Source: Methanomassiliicoccaceae archaeon UBA421 (GTDB lineage Archaea > Thermoplasmatota > Thermoplasmata > Methanomassiliicoccales > Methanomethylophilaceae). From it: a stretch of 64,000 nt of DNA. The stretch spans positions 30,834-94,833 of the forward strand of contig DAHB01000005.1 in assembly GCA_002498365.1 (NCBI GenBank), written 5' to 3'. Within the stretch, counting starts at the first letter, position 1; the number at the start of each line of letters is the position of its first letter. This document shows positions 7,767 to 16,326 of this stretch, in pieces. The position numbers and the translations under genes were made by a program. The notes under the pieces are model-generated. The model had not been told where the DNA came from and made no database searches. It saw only the letters and a program-made list of their open reading frames with translations.

Positions 7767-10700
7767 TCACTCTCCTCCTGCAGGGTTAAGGAATGCGTCT
7801 ATCTCGGCGCATATCTGCTTGCTCTTGAACCCGGCCTGTTCCATTGCTCCGGACGGACAGGAGGCCACGCAGCTTCCGCATCCCTTGCACAGGGCGGCGT
7901 TGACCTGGCTCTTCAGCTTTCCGTTTCCGCAGTCGACGATGCTTATCGCGTTGTAGTCGCAGCATCCTTCGCAAACACCGCATCCGTCGCACCTGTTCGG
8001 GTTGGGGGACGCGACTATGCCTTCGGACACGCGCTTGTCCTTCGAGATGATGGTTATCATCCTGGAAGCGGCTCCGGAAGCCTGGGCCATGCACTCGTCC
8101 ATGAATTTGGGCCAGTGGGCGGTACCTGCGACGAAGACGCCTTCGGTGGCGAAGTCGACCGGTCTCAGCTTCTGGTGGGCCTCGAAGTAGAAGCCGTCCT
8201 TGCTGATGGGGACCTTGACCATCTTGGCGATTTCTTCCTTCTCCTCGCGGTTGGGCGTCATGCCCGCTGCGAGAACGACGGTGTCGACGGGTATCTCGAT
8301 CTCTGCTCCGAGGGTGGCGTCGAACGCTTTCACGCACTTTCCGTCATAGGACGGCAGGTCGTTCTCGACGGGGTACCTGACGAACCTTATTCCGAGCTGG
8401 GAGGCCATGTAGTACAGCTCCTCGCGGAATCCGTACGTCCTGACATCCTTATGGAAGTAGGTGACGTCGGCCATCGGGTTGGCCATCTTGATCTTTATCG
8501 CGTTGCGCAGAGCGCCCGAGCAACATACGCGGGAGCAGTACGCCACGTCATTGGACCTGGATCCGACGCAGCTTATGAACGCGATCTTCTGGCCCTTAAA
8601 GGAACCGTCGGCGATCTTCTTCTCCGCCTCGAGGGTGGTCATTACCTTCTCGTCCTTTCCATAGTTAAACTCGGTGGGCGAGTATGGGTACGAACCGACC
8701 GCAAGCAGCACCGCTCCGGCCTCGATCTCGGAACCGTCGGACAGCTTCACCGCGAAGTTTCCGACATATCCCGGTATGTCCTTGACGGAGACCCCGGTGT
8801 GCACCTTAATCAGGTCGCAGCTGTTGACCTTGGCTATCATTTCTTTGAGGAAATCGGCCACTTCGACCCCTTCTTCCTTGTGGCGGAAGTTGCGTGCGAA
8901 TCCTCCGAGCTCCTTCTCCCTCTCGACGAGGTGGGTCTCGAAGCCCTGGCCTGCAAGGTCGAGGGCTGCGGTCATACCTGTTATGCCTCCGCCTATGACT
9001 GCGGCGACCTGCTTGACAGGGACGTCGGAGCCTACGAGGGGCTCGAGGAGAACGGTCTTGGCGACGGCCATCTTGACGAGGTCCTTGGACTTCTGGGTGG
9101 CCGCTTCGGGGCTCTGCATGTGAATCCAGGAGCACTGGTCACGGATGTTTGCCATGTTGCAGAGGTACTTGTTGAGCCCTCCGTCCTGGCATGCCTCCCT
9201 GAAGAGGGGCTCGTGGGTCCTGGGCGTGCACGAGGCGACGACGACCCTGTTGAGGTCCTTCGACTGTATAGCCTCGGATATCGCCTTCAGGGCGTCCTGT
9301 GCACATGCGTAAGTGACATCTGTAGAGTAGACTACTCCGGGCAGGTCCGCGGCGAATTCCGCAACCGCCTTGACGTCCACTGTTCCTGCGATGTTGGATC
9401 CGCAGTGGCAGATCCATACGCCCACGCGGGGCTCTTTTCCTGCGACGTCCTTCTCCTTGGGGTACTCCTTGGGGGCGCAGGGCGTGAAATCCTTGCCCAC
9501 GATGTACTTCCCTGCCTTGGCGGACGCGCCGCTGGCCTCGGCGACCGAGGTGGGGATGTCCTTGGGGGCCGCGAAGGCTCCTGTGACAAATATTCCCTTC
9601 TTGGTGGTCTCGAGGGGGCTGTAGACGCTGGTCTTGCAGAATCCGTATTCGTTGAGCTCGATTCCGAGCATGTCGGCGAATTCTTTGGCTCCTTCCGGCG
9701 GTACGAGTCCGACGGACAGGACGGCCATGTCGTATACTTCGGTCCTTCCGTTGTTGTCCGAGTCGGTGAAGTTTACCAGGACCTGCTTGGTGACCGGGTC
9801 CTCCTCGAGGTTGGACACGCGGGCCCCCCTGATCATTCCGATCTTATACTGGTCTTCGGCCCTGTGGATGTAGTCTTCGAATTCTTTTCCGTAGGACCTT
9901 ATGTCCATGAAGTAGATGTCTTCCTCTACGTCGGCTATGTGCTCCTTGGTGAGCATCGCCTCCTTGGTAGCGTACATGCAGCACACCGAGGAGCAGTATT
10001 TCTTCCATCCGTCCTTCTGGGACCTGGATCCGCAGCACTGGATGAATGCTATCCTCTTGGGAGATTCGCCGCTGGAGGGCATGACGATGTGTCCGCTGCT
10101 GCAGCCGGAAGCACACATGTACCTCTCGAACTCCATAGCGGTTATGACATTGGCTATCCTGCCGTATCCGTATTCCGTCGCGATGGCCGCGTTCCAGATC
10201 TGGAATCCGTTGGCGGCGATTATGGACCCGACGTCGAGGACGACCTCTTCGTCCTTGTCGTCATAGTGGATGGCGCCCTTCTGGCACGCCTTCTGGCAGA
10301 GGCCGCACTTTCCCTTCTGTATCATCCTGCAGTGCTCTCCATCGATGATGGCGACCCTGGGGACGGCCTGGGCGTGAGGTATGTATATCGCTTTCCTCTT
10401 GGTGAGCCCGAACTCGAAATCGTCGGGAAGGTCCTTCACGGGACACTTGGCGATACAGTCTCCGCAGCTTGTGCACTCGTCGGGGTTGACGTATCTTGCT
10501 TTCTTCTTGACTGTTACTTTGAAGTCGCCCGCTTCACCGTCAATCTTCATTACCTCGTGGTAAGTGAGCATCGAGATGTTCGGGTGGCCCGCACAGTCCG
10601 CCATTTTCGGGGACAGGATGCAAGCGGAACAGTCGTTCGTCGGGAAAGTCTTGTCGAGACGGGACATCTTTCCGCCGATGGTGGGTTCCTTCTCCACCAA

Positions 10701-10787
10701 ATAGACGTGAATGCCTCTGTCTGCAAGATCCAACGAAGCCTGTATACCTGCGATCCCTCCTCCTATAACTAATGCTGATTTGGTCAA
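7767..10787 (-). CDS. hdrA: Double-length heterodisulfide reductase subunit A (HdrA-HdrA fusion)
   Basis: At 1006 residues this is about one and a half times a canonical HdrA. The first half opens directly on an FAD Rossmann motif (GGGIAGIQ, about 8-15), with LDKTFPTNDCSACILSPKM and a ferredoxin segment (CTSCGDCIAKCP, then CGLCQKACQKG). From about residue 470 an HdrA N-terminal domain (VWICHCGSNIAG, VASCTPRTHEPLF) begins. It is followed by a second Rossmann motif near 598 and a C-terminal two-cluster ferredoxin (CDGCGVCEGCC, CKGCGSCVASCP). The second half lacks the DCSxCI signature. HdrBC are not in the window. Start is TTG with GGAGG at 7 nt. Confidence 0.93.
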   Translation of the reverse strand: MTKSALVIGGGIAGIQASLDLADRGIHVYLVEKEPTIGGKMSRLDKTFPTNDCSACILSPKMADCAGHPNISMLTYHEVMKIDGEAGDFKVTVKKKARYVNPDECTSCGDCIAKCPVKDLPDDFEFGLTKRKAIYIPHAQAVPRVAIIDGEHCRMIQKGKCGLCQKACQKGAIHYDDKDEEVVLDVGSIIAANGFQIWNAAIATEYGYGRIANVITAMEFERYMCASGCSSGHIVMPSSGESPKRIAFIQCCGSRSQKDGWKKYCSSVCCMYATKEAMLTKEHIADVEEDIYFMDIRSYGKEFEDYIHRAEDQYKIGMIRGARVSNLEEDPVTKQVLVNFTDSDNNGRTEVYDMAVLSVGLVPPEGAKEFADMLGIELNEYGFCKTSVYSPLETTKKGIFVTGAFAAPKDIPTSVAEASGASAKAGKYIVGKDFTPCAPKEYPKEKDVAGKEPRVGVWICHCGSNIAGTVDVKAVAEFAADLPGVVYSTDVTYACAQDALKAISEAIQSKDLNRVVVASCTPRTHEPLFREACQDGGLNKYLCNMANIRDQCSWIHMQSPEAATQKSKDLVKMAVAKTVLLEPLVGSDVPVKQVAAVIGGGITGMTAALDLAGQGFETHLVEREKELGGFARNFRHKEEGVEVADFLKEMIAKVNSCDLIKVHTGVSVKDIPGYVGNFAVKLSDGSEIEAGAVLLAVGSYPYSPTEFNYGKDEKVMTTLEAEKKIADGSFKGQKIAFISCVGSRSNDVAYCSRVCCSGALRNAIKIKMANPMADVTYFHKDVRTYGFREELYYMASQLGIRFVRYPVENDLPSYDGKCVKAFDATLGAEIEIPVDTVVLAAGMTPNREEKEEIAKMVKVPISKDGFYFEAHQKLRPVDFATEGVFVAGTAHWPKFMDECMAQASGAASRMITIISKDKRVSEGIVASPNPNRCDGCGVCEGCCDYNAISIVDCGNGKLKSQVNAALCKGCGSCVASCPSGAMEQAGFKSKQICAEIDAFLNPAGGE

Positions 10788-11125
10788 ATCTTTGCCTCCG
10801 TTGTTCTAAGAAGTTTTGGAACGTACCGGAGTATAGGATTTCTTATTATTAACTCTTCTACGCAATCCATTTAAATACATAATCTGTTTGACATCGAACG
10901 CCCGATTTTTCAAATTTTCATTTCCGTAAAGAAACGTAGTAAATGGATTTTTCAACATAGCCAGACATTTAAAATATTGTTTGATTTTTATATTATCCTA
11001 TAAGATAACTCTACTTAAATAATTGTATGTATGTTAATACTAATTCTGATTTTGTGTGCATCATGTGGCATTGCGGAAACGTCTTTCCCATACATTATAA
11101 ATACAAAATGTTTATCTACTAGATT
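10788..11125. other. AT-rich divergent promoter region, no gene
   Basis: These 338 bases are clearly more AT-rich than the flanking genes and contain no credible reading frame. The minus strand has GTATTTAAATGG near 10868-10879, a TATA box for hdrA with an expected leader of about 55-60 nt. The plus strand has CATTATAAATAC near 11091-11102 for the zinc-finger gene. The middle (10900-11060) is simple AT-rich sequence in which I see no other structure. Confidence 0.6.
10868..10879 (-). promoter_or_regulatory. Promoter of the hdrA-mvhDGA operon
   Basis: The minus strand reads GTATTTAAATGG, a good archaeal TATA box about 85 bp before the TTG start. A GGAGG ribosome site at 10796-10800 decides the unusual TTG start at 10787. 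Confidence 0.45.
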
Positions 11126-11644
11126 ATGGACCTCGCCGACGCAGTATCTTTGCTGGGTATCTTTTCTGCATTGGCGGTTTTTGTATCCATCGCGCTGCTG
11201 TCCAGACTGATCTCGCTAAGAAAAAACATTGCTTCCACACGGCCGGCCGGCGGAATTGCTACCTATTTTCTGGATGACTCCGTATCGGAAAAGCTGTGCT
11301 CGATATGCCTTGGCAAGATCGGACTGTCCCCTGTTTCGGCCTGCGGATGCGGCAGGATATTCCACGACGGTTGCGCCTCCTCCTTGGACAGATGTCCCTA
11401 CTGCGCCAGACCGTACGGGGGAATGGTCGTGAACGAACCGGAACGCCCCAGATGCCCCGTTTGCGGACGGTTTCTCGGAGGTAGCATATGCTCGTGCGGA
11501 GCCGTCTTCCCGAAAAGAGACGGCACCATGGAATGCTCTTGCGGCAACATCGTCGACTGCTCGCGACCGCTATGCGGAAAATGCGGTTCGCTGTACGAAA
11601 AAACGAAGGCCCGCCCCGACCGCGGGGGCAAGAATAAAACGTAA
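11126..11644 (+). CDS. Membrane-anchored RING-CH-like zinc-finger protein
   Basis: The 172-residue protein has one N-terminal transmembrane helix (about 8-27) and a soluble Cys-rich remainder. The first finger is C58-x2-C61-x11-C73-x-C75-x4-H80-x2-C83-x6-C90-x2-C93, a C4HC3 order like RING-CH/PHD cross-brace fingers, including the FH-x2-C core seen in RING-H2. Further ribbons follow (C110, C113, C122, C124; C137, C139, C145, C150, C153). Start ATG is about 25 nt after a TATA box, so the mRNA is probably leaderless. It precedes pop5 and psmA by 18 and 385 bases. Ubiquitin-like ligase activity is only a hypothesis; a generic zinc scaffold is the alternative. Confidence 0.7.
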   Translation: MDLADAVSLLGIFSALAVFVSIALLSRLISLRKNIASTRPAGGIATYFLDDSVSEKLCSICLGKIGLSPVSACGCGRIFHDGCASSLDRCPYCARPYGGMVVNEPERPRCPVCGRFLGGSICSCGAVFPKRDGTMECSCGNIVDCSRPLCGKCGSLYEKTKARPDRGGKNKT

Positions 11645-11662
11645 GCGGACCATTGGCATGGG

Positions 11663-11977
11663 ATGACCGTCAAGAGCAAGCGCGGAAGGCGCAGATATAT
11701 CGTGTTCGAGGTCGGGACCGAAGTCGACAAGACCTTGCTGACGCGTGCGACCTTCCGACCGGGCCATCATATCAAGGTCATATCGTGCGACGGGGGGTTT
11801 GCCGTGGTCAGATGTTCTCCGGCCGACACCTGCTGGGTCTCCGAAGCCGTGGCGTCCTCCTTCCCGGGCTCGGAACCTCTCAGGACTTCCGGGACACTGA
11901 AGTCCCTCAGGGACCGCTACAGCTCTCTGAAGAAGGAGAGGAGGCCCCCTCGGAACGCCGATAAGGGCTTGCACTGA
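11663..11977 (+). CDS. rnp2: RNase P protein component 2 (Pop5)
   Basis: The 104-residue basic protein starts MTVKSKRGRRRYIVFEV, the hallmark N-terminal strand of archaeal Pop5, and its middle (VVRCSPADTCWVSEAV) fits the second half of that fold. Pop5 pairs with Rpp30 in the RNase P specificity/catalytic core for tRNA 5' maturation. Position just before psmA, SBDS and the exosome genes is the classic euryarchaeal order, which strengthens the call. Rpp30 is not adjacent here. Confidence 0.85.
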   Translation: MTVKSKRGRRRYIVFEVGTEVDKTLLTRATFRPGHHIKVISCDGGFAVVRCSPADTCWVSEAVASSFPGSEPLRTSGTLKSLRDRYSSLKKERRPPRNADKGLH

Positions 11978-11979
11978 AA

Positions 11980-11992
11980 TAATATATACTGA
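11980..11992 (+). promoter_or_regulatory. TATA box upstream of psmA
   Basis: AATAATATATACT just after the pop5 stop is a strong TATA candidate. With AAGGAG about 7 nt before the psmA ATG, it suggests that psmA and the downstream exosome genes have their own promoter. Confidence 0.45.
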
Positions 11993-12029
11993 ATCCCCTG
12001 TCTACCCGCGAGCACTAAGGAGAAGCATC

Positions 12030-12737
12030 ATGCAACCAGGACAAATGGCTTATGACAGGGGGATAACGGTTTTCTCCCCCGACGGAAGGCTCTTTCAGGT
12101 CGAATATGCCCGAGAAGCAGTGAAGAAGGGCACGACGACCATCGGGCTGAAGTACAAGGGCGGAGTGGCCCTCATCGTGGACAAGAAAGTGTCCAGCAAG
12201 CTTGTGGAGCCGGCCTCCATCGAGAAGATCTATGACGTGGACGAGCACATCGGTTGCGCGACGTCAGGCCTCGTGGCAGACGCGAGGATCCTCGTGGACG
12301 AGGCGAGGAAGAACGCCCAGGTCCACAAGATAACCTACGGCGAGAACATCTCCGTGGAGATGCTGGTGAAGAAGATCTGCGACTACAAGCAGAACTACAC
12401 TCAATACGGTGGCGCCCGTCCCTTCGGGACCGCCATCCTGATGGCGGGCATAGACGACATGGGCATCAGCCTCTTCGAGACCGACCCCTCCGGCGCGCTG
12501 GTATCTTACAAGGCCACGTGCATAGGGTCCGGGCGCCCTGCCGTCATGGACGTGTTCGAGAAGGAGTACCAGGACGGCATGGAGTGCGTGGACGCGCTCA
12601 AGCTCGGCCTCAAGGCCCTCGGCAGCGCCCTGGAAGAGAAACCCGTCGCGGCGAGTGTGGAGATCGGAGTCGTGGAGACCGGTAAGAAATTCCGCAGGCT
12701 CTCCGAAGAAGAGATCTCCGACCTGCTCAAAGAGTGA
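12030..12737 (+). CDS. psmA: Proteasome subunit alpha
   Basis: The 235-residue protein begins MQPGQMAYDRGITVFSPDGR followed by LFQVEYAREAV, the conserved H0 gate helix region of archaeal 20S alpha subunits. It also shows GCATSGLVADAR and YGGARPFGTAIL. Alpha rings cap the beta rings and control substrate entry with PAN or other AAA unfoldases. Psm beta and PAN are not in the window. A PAC2-family protein, related to proteasome assembly chaperones, lies at 33.6 kb. Confidence 0.97.
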   Translation: MQPGQMAYDRGITVFSPDGRLFQVEYAREAVKKGTTTIGLKYKGGVALIVDKKVSSKLVEPASIEKIYDVDEHIGCATSGLVADARILVDEARKNAQVHKITYGENISVEMLVKKICDYKQNYTQYGGARPFGTAILMAGIDDMGISLFETDPSGALVSYKATCIGSGRPAVMDVFEKEYQDGMECVDALKLGLKALGSALEEKPVAASVEIGVVETGKKFRRLSEEEISDLLKE

Positions 12738-12744
12738 AAGGGAA

Positions 12745-13440
12745 ATGGTCGACCTCGAGAACGCCATAGTAGCCAGGCTGGAAAGCCACGGCGAAACATT
12801 CGAGATACTTCTGGACCCTGCGGCGATGGACCTCATCAAGCAGGGGAAACAGGTGGACCTCTCGGAATATCTGGCGGTCGAGGATGTCTTTAAGAATGCC
12901 GGGAAGGGCACCCGCCCACCCGAAGACAAGCTGAAGGAAGCTTTCGGCACCACCGACTCCGTCGCCGTGGCCAAAACCATCATCCAGAAGGGAGATGTGC
13001 AGATAACCACGGAACAGAGGAGGGACATGCTGGAGGCGAAACGCAGGCGGATAATAACCCATATCGCCGCCAACGCGATAAACCCTCAGACCAAACTGCC
13101 GCACCCCGCGCAGAGGATCGAGATCGCCCTGGAAGAGGCCAGGTTCCGTCCCGACCTGTTCAAACCCATGGACAGGGAGGTCGACGAGGCGATGAAGCTC
13201 CTCAGGCCACTTCTTCCGATAAGGTTCGAGAAGAGCAGGGTGGCCGTAAAGGTCAGCGGACCCGATTACGCCAGGTGCTACGAGGACATCGTGCACTACG
13301 GCATCGTAGAACGCGAGGAATGGGGAAGCGACGGTTCGTGGATGGGCCTTATGGAGGTCCCCGCGGGACTTACCTTGGAGCTGTCCGAGAAGCTGAAGCA
13401 CAAGACCAAGGGAACGGCATCCGTAAAGGTGCTCAATTGA
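12745..13440 (+). CDS. sdo1: Ribosome maturation protein SBDS
   Basis: Start is set at ATG 12745, seven bases after the psmA stop with GGGAA upstream, giving 231 residues. A longer in-frame start inside psmA would add meaningless sequence. The N-terminal FYSH domain shows VARLESHGETFEILLDPAAM, the middle IITHIAANAINPQTKLPHP segment is highly characteristic, and a ferredoxin-like C-terminal domain follows. SBDS works with EF-2-like GTPases to release aIF6 from the 50S subunit. Confidence 0.95.
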   Translation: MVDLENAIVARLESHGETFEILLDPAAMDLIKQGKQVDLSEYLAVEDVFKNAGKGTRPPEDKLKEAFGTTDSVAVAKTIIQKGDVQITTEQRRDMLEAKRRRIITHIAANAINPQTKLPHPAQRIEIALEEARFRPDLFKPMDREVDEAMKLLRPLLPIRFEKSRVAVKVSGPDYARCYEDIVHYGIVEREEWGSDGSWMGLMEVPAGLTLELSEKLKHKTKGTASVKVLN

Positions 13441-13457
13441 TTTCAAGATGTGATAGA

Positions 13458-14177
13458 ATGGACAATAACAACACGAAGAACGCCCGCGAGGTCGTCGTCC
13501 CAGGAGATAAATTGGACGGCGGGAACCTGAAAGCGGGAGAGAACACATACATGCTGGACGGCACGGTCCGCGCCGGCATACTGGGCGTAAAGATGGTACG
13601 CCAGAACACTGTCAGCGTAATTCCGCTGGGCGGACGCTACATGCCCGCCACGGGCGATACCGTCATAGGGATGGTCAACGACATCGGGTCTTCCAACTGG
13701 ATGGTCGATATCGGCGCCCCCTATCCCGCTCCGCTCCACGTCAGCGAAGTACCTTGGAAGGTCGCCTTCGGCGACACCTCCAAATACCTCAACGTCGGGG
13801 ACGTCGTGATGCTGAAGATCCTGATGGTTGACGAGAGCAACAAGATATCCGTTACAATGAAGGACTCCGGGCTCAGAAAACTTGAAGGCGGGAGGCTCGT
13901 GAAGATCTCCCACACCAAGGTCTCGAGGGTCATAGGCAAGAGCGGGTCGATGATCCAGATGATCAAGAACATCACCGACTGCCGCATATTCATCGGACAG
14001 AACGGACAGATATGGATCGACGGCGACGGCCTGAACGCCGACGTCGCGACCAAGGCAATAAAAATGATAGACGAGGAGACCGTAAGGTCCAACCTGACCG
14101 AAAGGGTCAAGAAATTTTTGGAAAAAGAGATCCCTCAGGGAGAGGAAGACAAAGAGAACGAAGAGGGAGATGAGTGA
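13458..14177 (+). CDS. rrp4: Exosome RNA-binding subunit Rrp4
   Basis: The 239-residue protein starts at ATG 13458; the open frame extends upstream only as antisense-quality sequence overlapping SBDS. It has an N-terminal domain beginning REVVVPGDKL, a central S1 domain (YPAPLHVSEVPW) and a C-terminal KH domain with VSRVIGKSGSMIQMI. Rrp4 caps the Rrp41-Rrp42 ring and threads RNA into it. The acidic tail (EEDKENEEGDE) is typical. It overlaps rrp41 in an operon. Confidence 0.96.
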   Translation: MDNNNTKNAREVVVPGDKLDGGNLKAGENTYMLDGTVRAGILGVKMVRQNTVSVIPLGGRYMPATGDTVIGMVNDIGSSNWMVDIGAPYPAPLHVSEVPWKVAFGDTSKYLNVGDVVMLKILMVDESNKISVTMKDSGLRKLEGGRLVKISHTKVSRVIGKSGSMIQMIKNITDCRIFIGQNGQIWIDGDGLNADVATKAIKMIDEETVRSNLTERVKKFLEKEIPQGEEDKENEEGDE

Positions 14178-14179
14178 TC

Positions 14180-14929
14180 ATGAGCGGACACAGTGACATT
14201 GTATTGGTTGACGAGAAAGGAATAAGGATCGACGGCAGGACCGCTGAGGAGCACAGGGCCGTGAAGATCGAGGCAGGCGTCCTCAAGAACGCCGACGGAT
14301 CGGCCTACGTCGAGATAGGAAAGAACAAGGTCCTCGCAGCAGTGTACGGGCCCAGGGAATGCCACCCCAGGCACCTGCAGAACCCCACCAAGGCCATCGT
14401 TCAGTGCAAATACAACATGGAGGCCTACTCGGTAGGCGACAGGAAGAGGCCCGGGACCGACAGGAGGTCCATCGAGATCTCGAAGATAACGGCGGAGGCT
14501 TTGGAGAACGTCATACTCACCGGCCTGTACCCCCGCGCGTCCATCGACGTGTACATAGAGATCCTTCAGGCCAACGCAGGAACCAGATGCGCCGGGCTGA
14601 CTGCCGCATCGGTCGCCCTCGCAGACGCGGGAATACCCATGAGGGACATAATTCCCGCAATGGCCGCAGGAAAGGCCGACGGACATGTGCTTCTGGACCT
14701 CAACAAGGAAGAGGACAACTACGGCCAGGCGGACGTCCCCTTGGCCATCGTGCCGAGCACCGAGGAGATCGTACTCCTTCAGATGGACGGCAACATGACC
14801 CGCGAAGAGTTCGACCACGCGATCGAGATGGCGGTCGGCGGGTGCAAAGAGCTTTACGCCCTCCAGAAGGACGCCCTCCAGAGGCGTTACACCGTCGACG
14901 GAGAGGAGGATGATTCCGATGAGCAGTGA
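14180..14929 (+). CDS. rrp41: Exosome catalytic subunit Rrp41
   Basis: The RNase PH-fold protein of about 249 residues catalyses 3' to 5' phosphorolysis of RNA. Visible motifs are RIDGRTAEEHR, the RNA-binding YGPRECHPRH region, YNMEAYSVGDRKRPG and the catalytic acidic segment near DAGIPMRDI. An in-frame GTG at 14174 overlaps the rrp4 stop, but ATG 14180 gives the conserved N terminus. It overlaps the start of rrp42. Confidence 0.96.
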   Translation: MSGHSDIVLVDEKGIRIDGRTAEEHRAVKIEAGVLKNADGSAYVEIGKNKVLAAVYGPRECHPRHLQNPTKAIVQCKYNMEAYSVGDRKRPGTDRRSIEISKITAEALENVILTGLYPRASIDVYIEILQANAGTRCAGLTAASVALADAGIPMRDIIPAMAAGKADGHVLLDLNKEEDNYGQADVPLAIVPSTEEIVLLQMDGNMTREEFDHAIEMAVGGCKELYALQKDALQRRYTVDGEEDDSDEQ

Positions 14930-15692
14930 GATAATTTCAGAGATCAGGCGCGACTACATCGTCAACCTGCTGAAGGAAGGCAAGAGGACCGACGGCCGCG
15001 GAGTTGCGGACTTCAGGGACATAAAGTTCGAGGTGGGCCTCATTGAGAGCGCGGACGGTTCCGCCAAGGTGAGCCTGGGCGAGACCACCGTGATCGCGGG
15101 AGTTAAGATCCTCCCCGGCACGCCGTTCCCCGACACCCCCAACAGCGGAGTCCTGACCACCGGCGCCGAGCTCATCCCCATGGCCCATGCCTCTTTCGAG
15201 TCGGGGCCCCCCGGAGAGGACGCCATAGAACTGGCACGTGTCGTCGACCGCGGAATACGCGAATCCGGCATGATAGACGTCCAGAAACTCTGCATCACCC
15301 CCGGACAGGAGGTCTGGATGTGCTACATCGACATCTACGTGATCGATTACTGCGGAAACCTGTTCGACGCCTGCAACCTCGCGGCCGTCCTGGCGATCAA
15401 GAACGCCATCGTTCCAGCGGAACAGTACGGCAAGGGCGAGAACTATCCCATGCCGGTCACCTGTACTCCGATCTCAGTCACAGCGGCCAAGATAGGAAAA
15501 GACTTAATATTAGACCCAAATTTCGACGAAGAGCACATTGCCAATGCACGTCTGACGATTGCGACGGACGATGACGGCAACTTCAGAGCCATGCAGAAGG
15601 GCGGTCAGGGTTCGATCACCCTCGACGAGCTCAGCTCCTGTCTCGACATGGCCGTGGAAACAGGAATCAAAATCAGAAAAATAATCGGGTGA
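14910..15692 (+). CDS. rrp42: Exosome subunit Rrp42
   Basis: This 260-residue RNase PH-fold partner of Rrp41 is not itself catalytic but completes the hexameric ring. KRTDGRGVADFRDIKFEVG and GTPFPDTPNSGVLTT are family segments. Two starts are possible, ATG 14910 and ATG 14919, both inside the rrp41 3' end, which indicates translational coupling. Confidence 0.96.
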   Translation: MIPMSSEIISEIRRDYIVNLLKEGKRTDGRGVADFRDIKFEVGLIESADGSAKVSLGETTVIAGVKILPGTPFPDTPNSGVLTTGAELIPMAHASFESGPPGEDAIELARVVDRGIRESGMIDVQKLCITPGQEVWMCYIDIYVIDYCGNLFDACNLAAVLAIKNAIVPAEQYGKGENYPMPVTCTPISVTAAKIGKDLILDPNFDEEHIANARLTIATDDDGNFRAMQKGGQGSITLDELSSCLDMAVETGIKIRKIIG

Positions 15693-15697
15693 TATGA

Positions 15698-15949
15698 ATG
15701 TCTAAAAGAACCAACAAGGCCGGTAGCTCCGGAAGGTTCGGCGCCAGGTACGGTGTCATCGTACGCAACAGGGTCAAGTCCATCGAGGCCCAGCAGAAGA
15801 TGAGACACGAGTGCCCAGTGTGCCACCACACGTCTGTTAAAAGAGTAAGTTCCGGGATCTGGGAGTGCAGCCGCTGCAACACGAAGTTTGCGGCGCAGGC
15901 CTACACCCCCAACACCAAGAAAGAGATCTCCAGAGTATCGGAGCAGTGA
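15698..15949 (+). CDS. rpl37ae: 50S ribosomal protein eL43 (L37Ae)
   Basis: The 83-residue basic protein has the family start TNKAGSSGRFGARYG and a C4 zinc ribbon, CPVC at about 39-42 and CSRC at about 57-60. Length is normal. It sits between rrp42 and rpoP in the conserved archaeal order and shares the operon. Confidence 0.97.
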   Translation: MSKRTNKAGSSGRFGARYGVIVRNRVKSIEAQQKMRHECPVCHHTSVKRVSSGIWECSRCNTKFAAQAYTPNTKKEISRVSEQ

Positions 15950-15958
15950 GGCGTCCGC

Positions 15959-16090
15959 ATGTACAGGTGCGCTAAATGCAACGAGCCCATAAGGAACGTC
16001 AACGCCCTGGGCCTCCAGTGCGAGAAGTGCGGCTCGAAGATCTTCTTCAAGGACAGACCGAACATCAAGAAGGTCCTTAAGTCAGACTGA
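15959..16090 (+). CDS. rpoP: RNA polymerase subunit P (Rpo12)
   Basis: This 43-residue protein begins MYRCAKCNEP and has a zinc ribbon of C4-x2-C7 and C21-x2-C24, the archaeal Rpo12/RPABC4 pattern. It is a small assembly subunit of RNA polymerase. It begins nine bases after the eL43 stop and lies just before pcc1, the standard neighbourhood. Confidence 0.95.
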   Translation: MYRCAKCNEPIRNVNALGLQCEKCGSKIFFKDRPNIKKVLKSD

Positions 16091-16094
16091 TGAT

Positions 16095-16322
16095 ATGCTG
16101 ACCGCGGTCCTCGTCATCGGTTCCGGAGATGCCGACAGCATTGTCGCATCCGTCGGTCCCGAGACGGGAGACCTCCCGCGCACCCGGGTGACCGTGCGCT
16201 CGGAAGGAGATTCCGCTGTGGTGGAGATCGCCGCCGCGGACTCTTCCGCAATGAGGGCCGCGCTAAACTCATATCTAGAATGCATAGCGATCACGGAAGA
16301 TATAGAGAATATCATAAGGTGA
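16095..16322 (+). CDS. pcc1: KEOPS complex subunit Pcc1
   Basis: The 75-residue protein matches the small dimeric Pcc1 subunit of KEOPS, which makes t6A37 in ANN-decoding tRNAs with Kae1, Bud32 and Cgi121. RVTVRSEGDSAVVEIAAAD followed by SSAMRAALNSYLECI is the diagnostic region. It lies between rpoP and prefoldin beta, a conserved archaeal arrangement. Confidence 0.88.
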   Translation: MLTAVLVIGSGDADSIVASVGPETGDLPRTRVTVRSEGDSAVVEIAAADSSAMRAALNSYLECIAITEDIENIIR

Positions 16323-16326
16323 AACA

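Noticed and set aside
8115..10772. An 885-codon plus-strand open frame
   Set aside because: It is the exact antisense of hdrA with low-complexity Gly/Leu/Val-rich translation and no motif.
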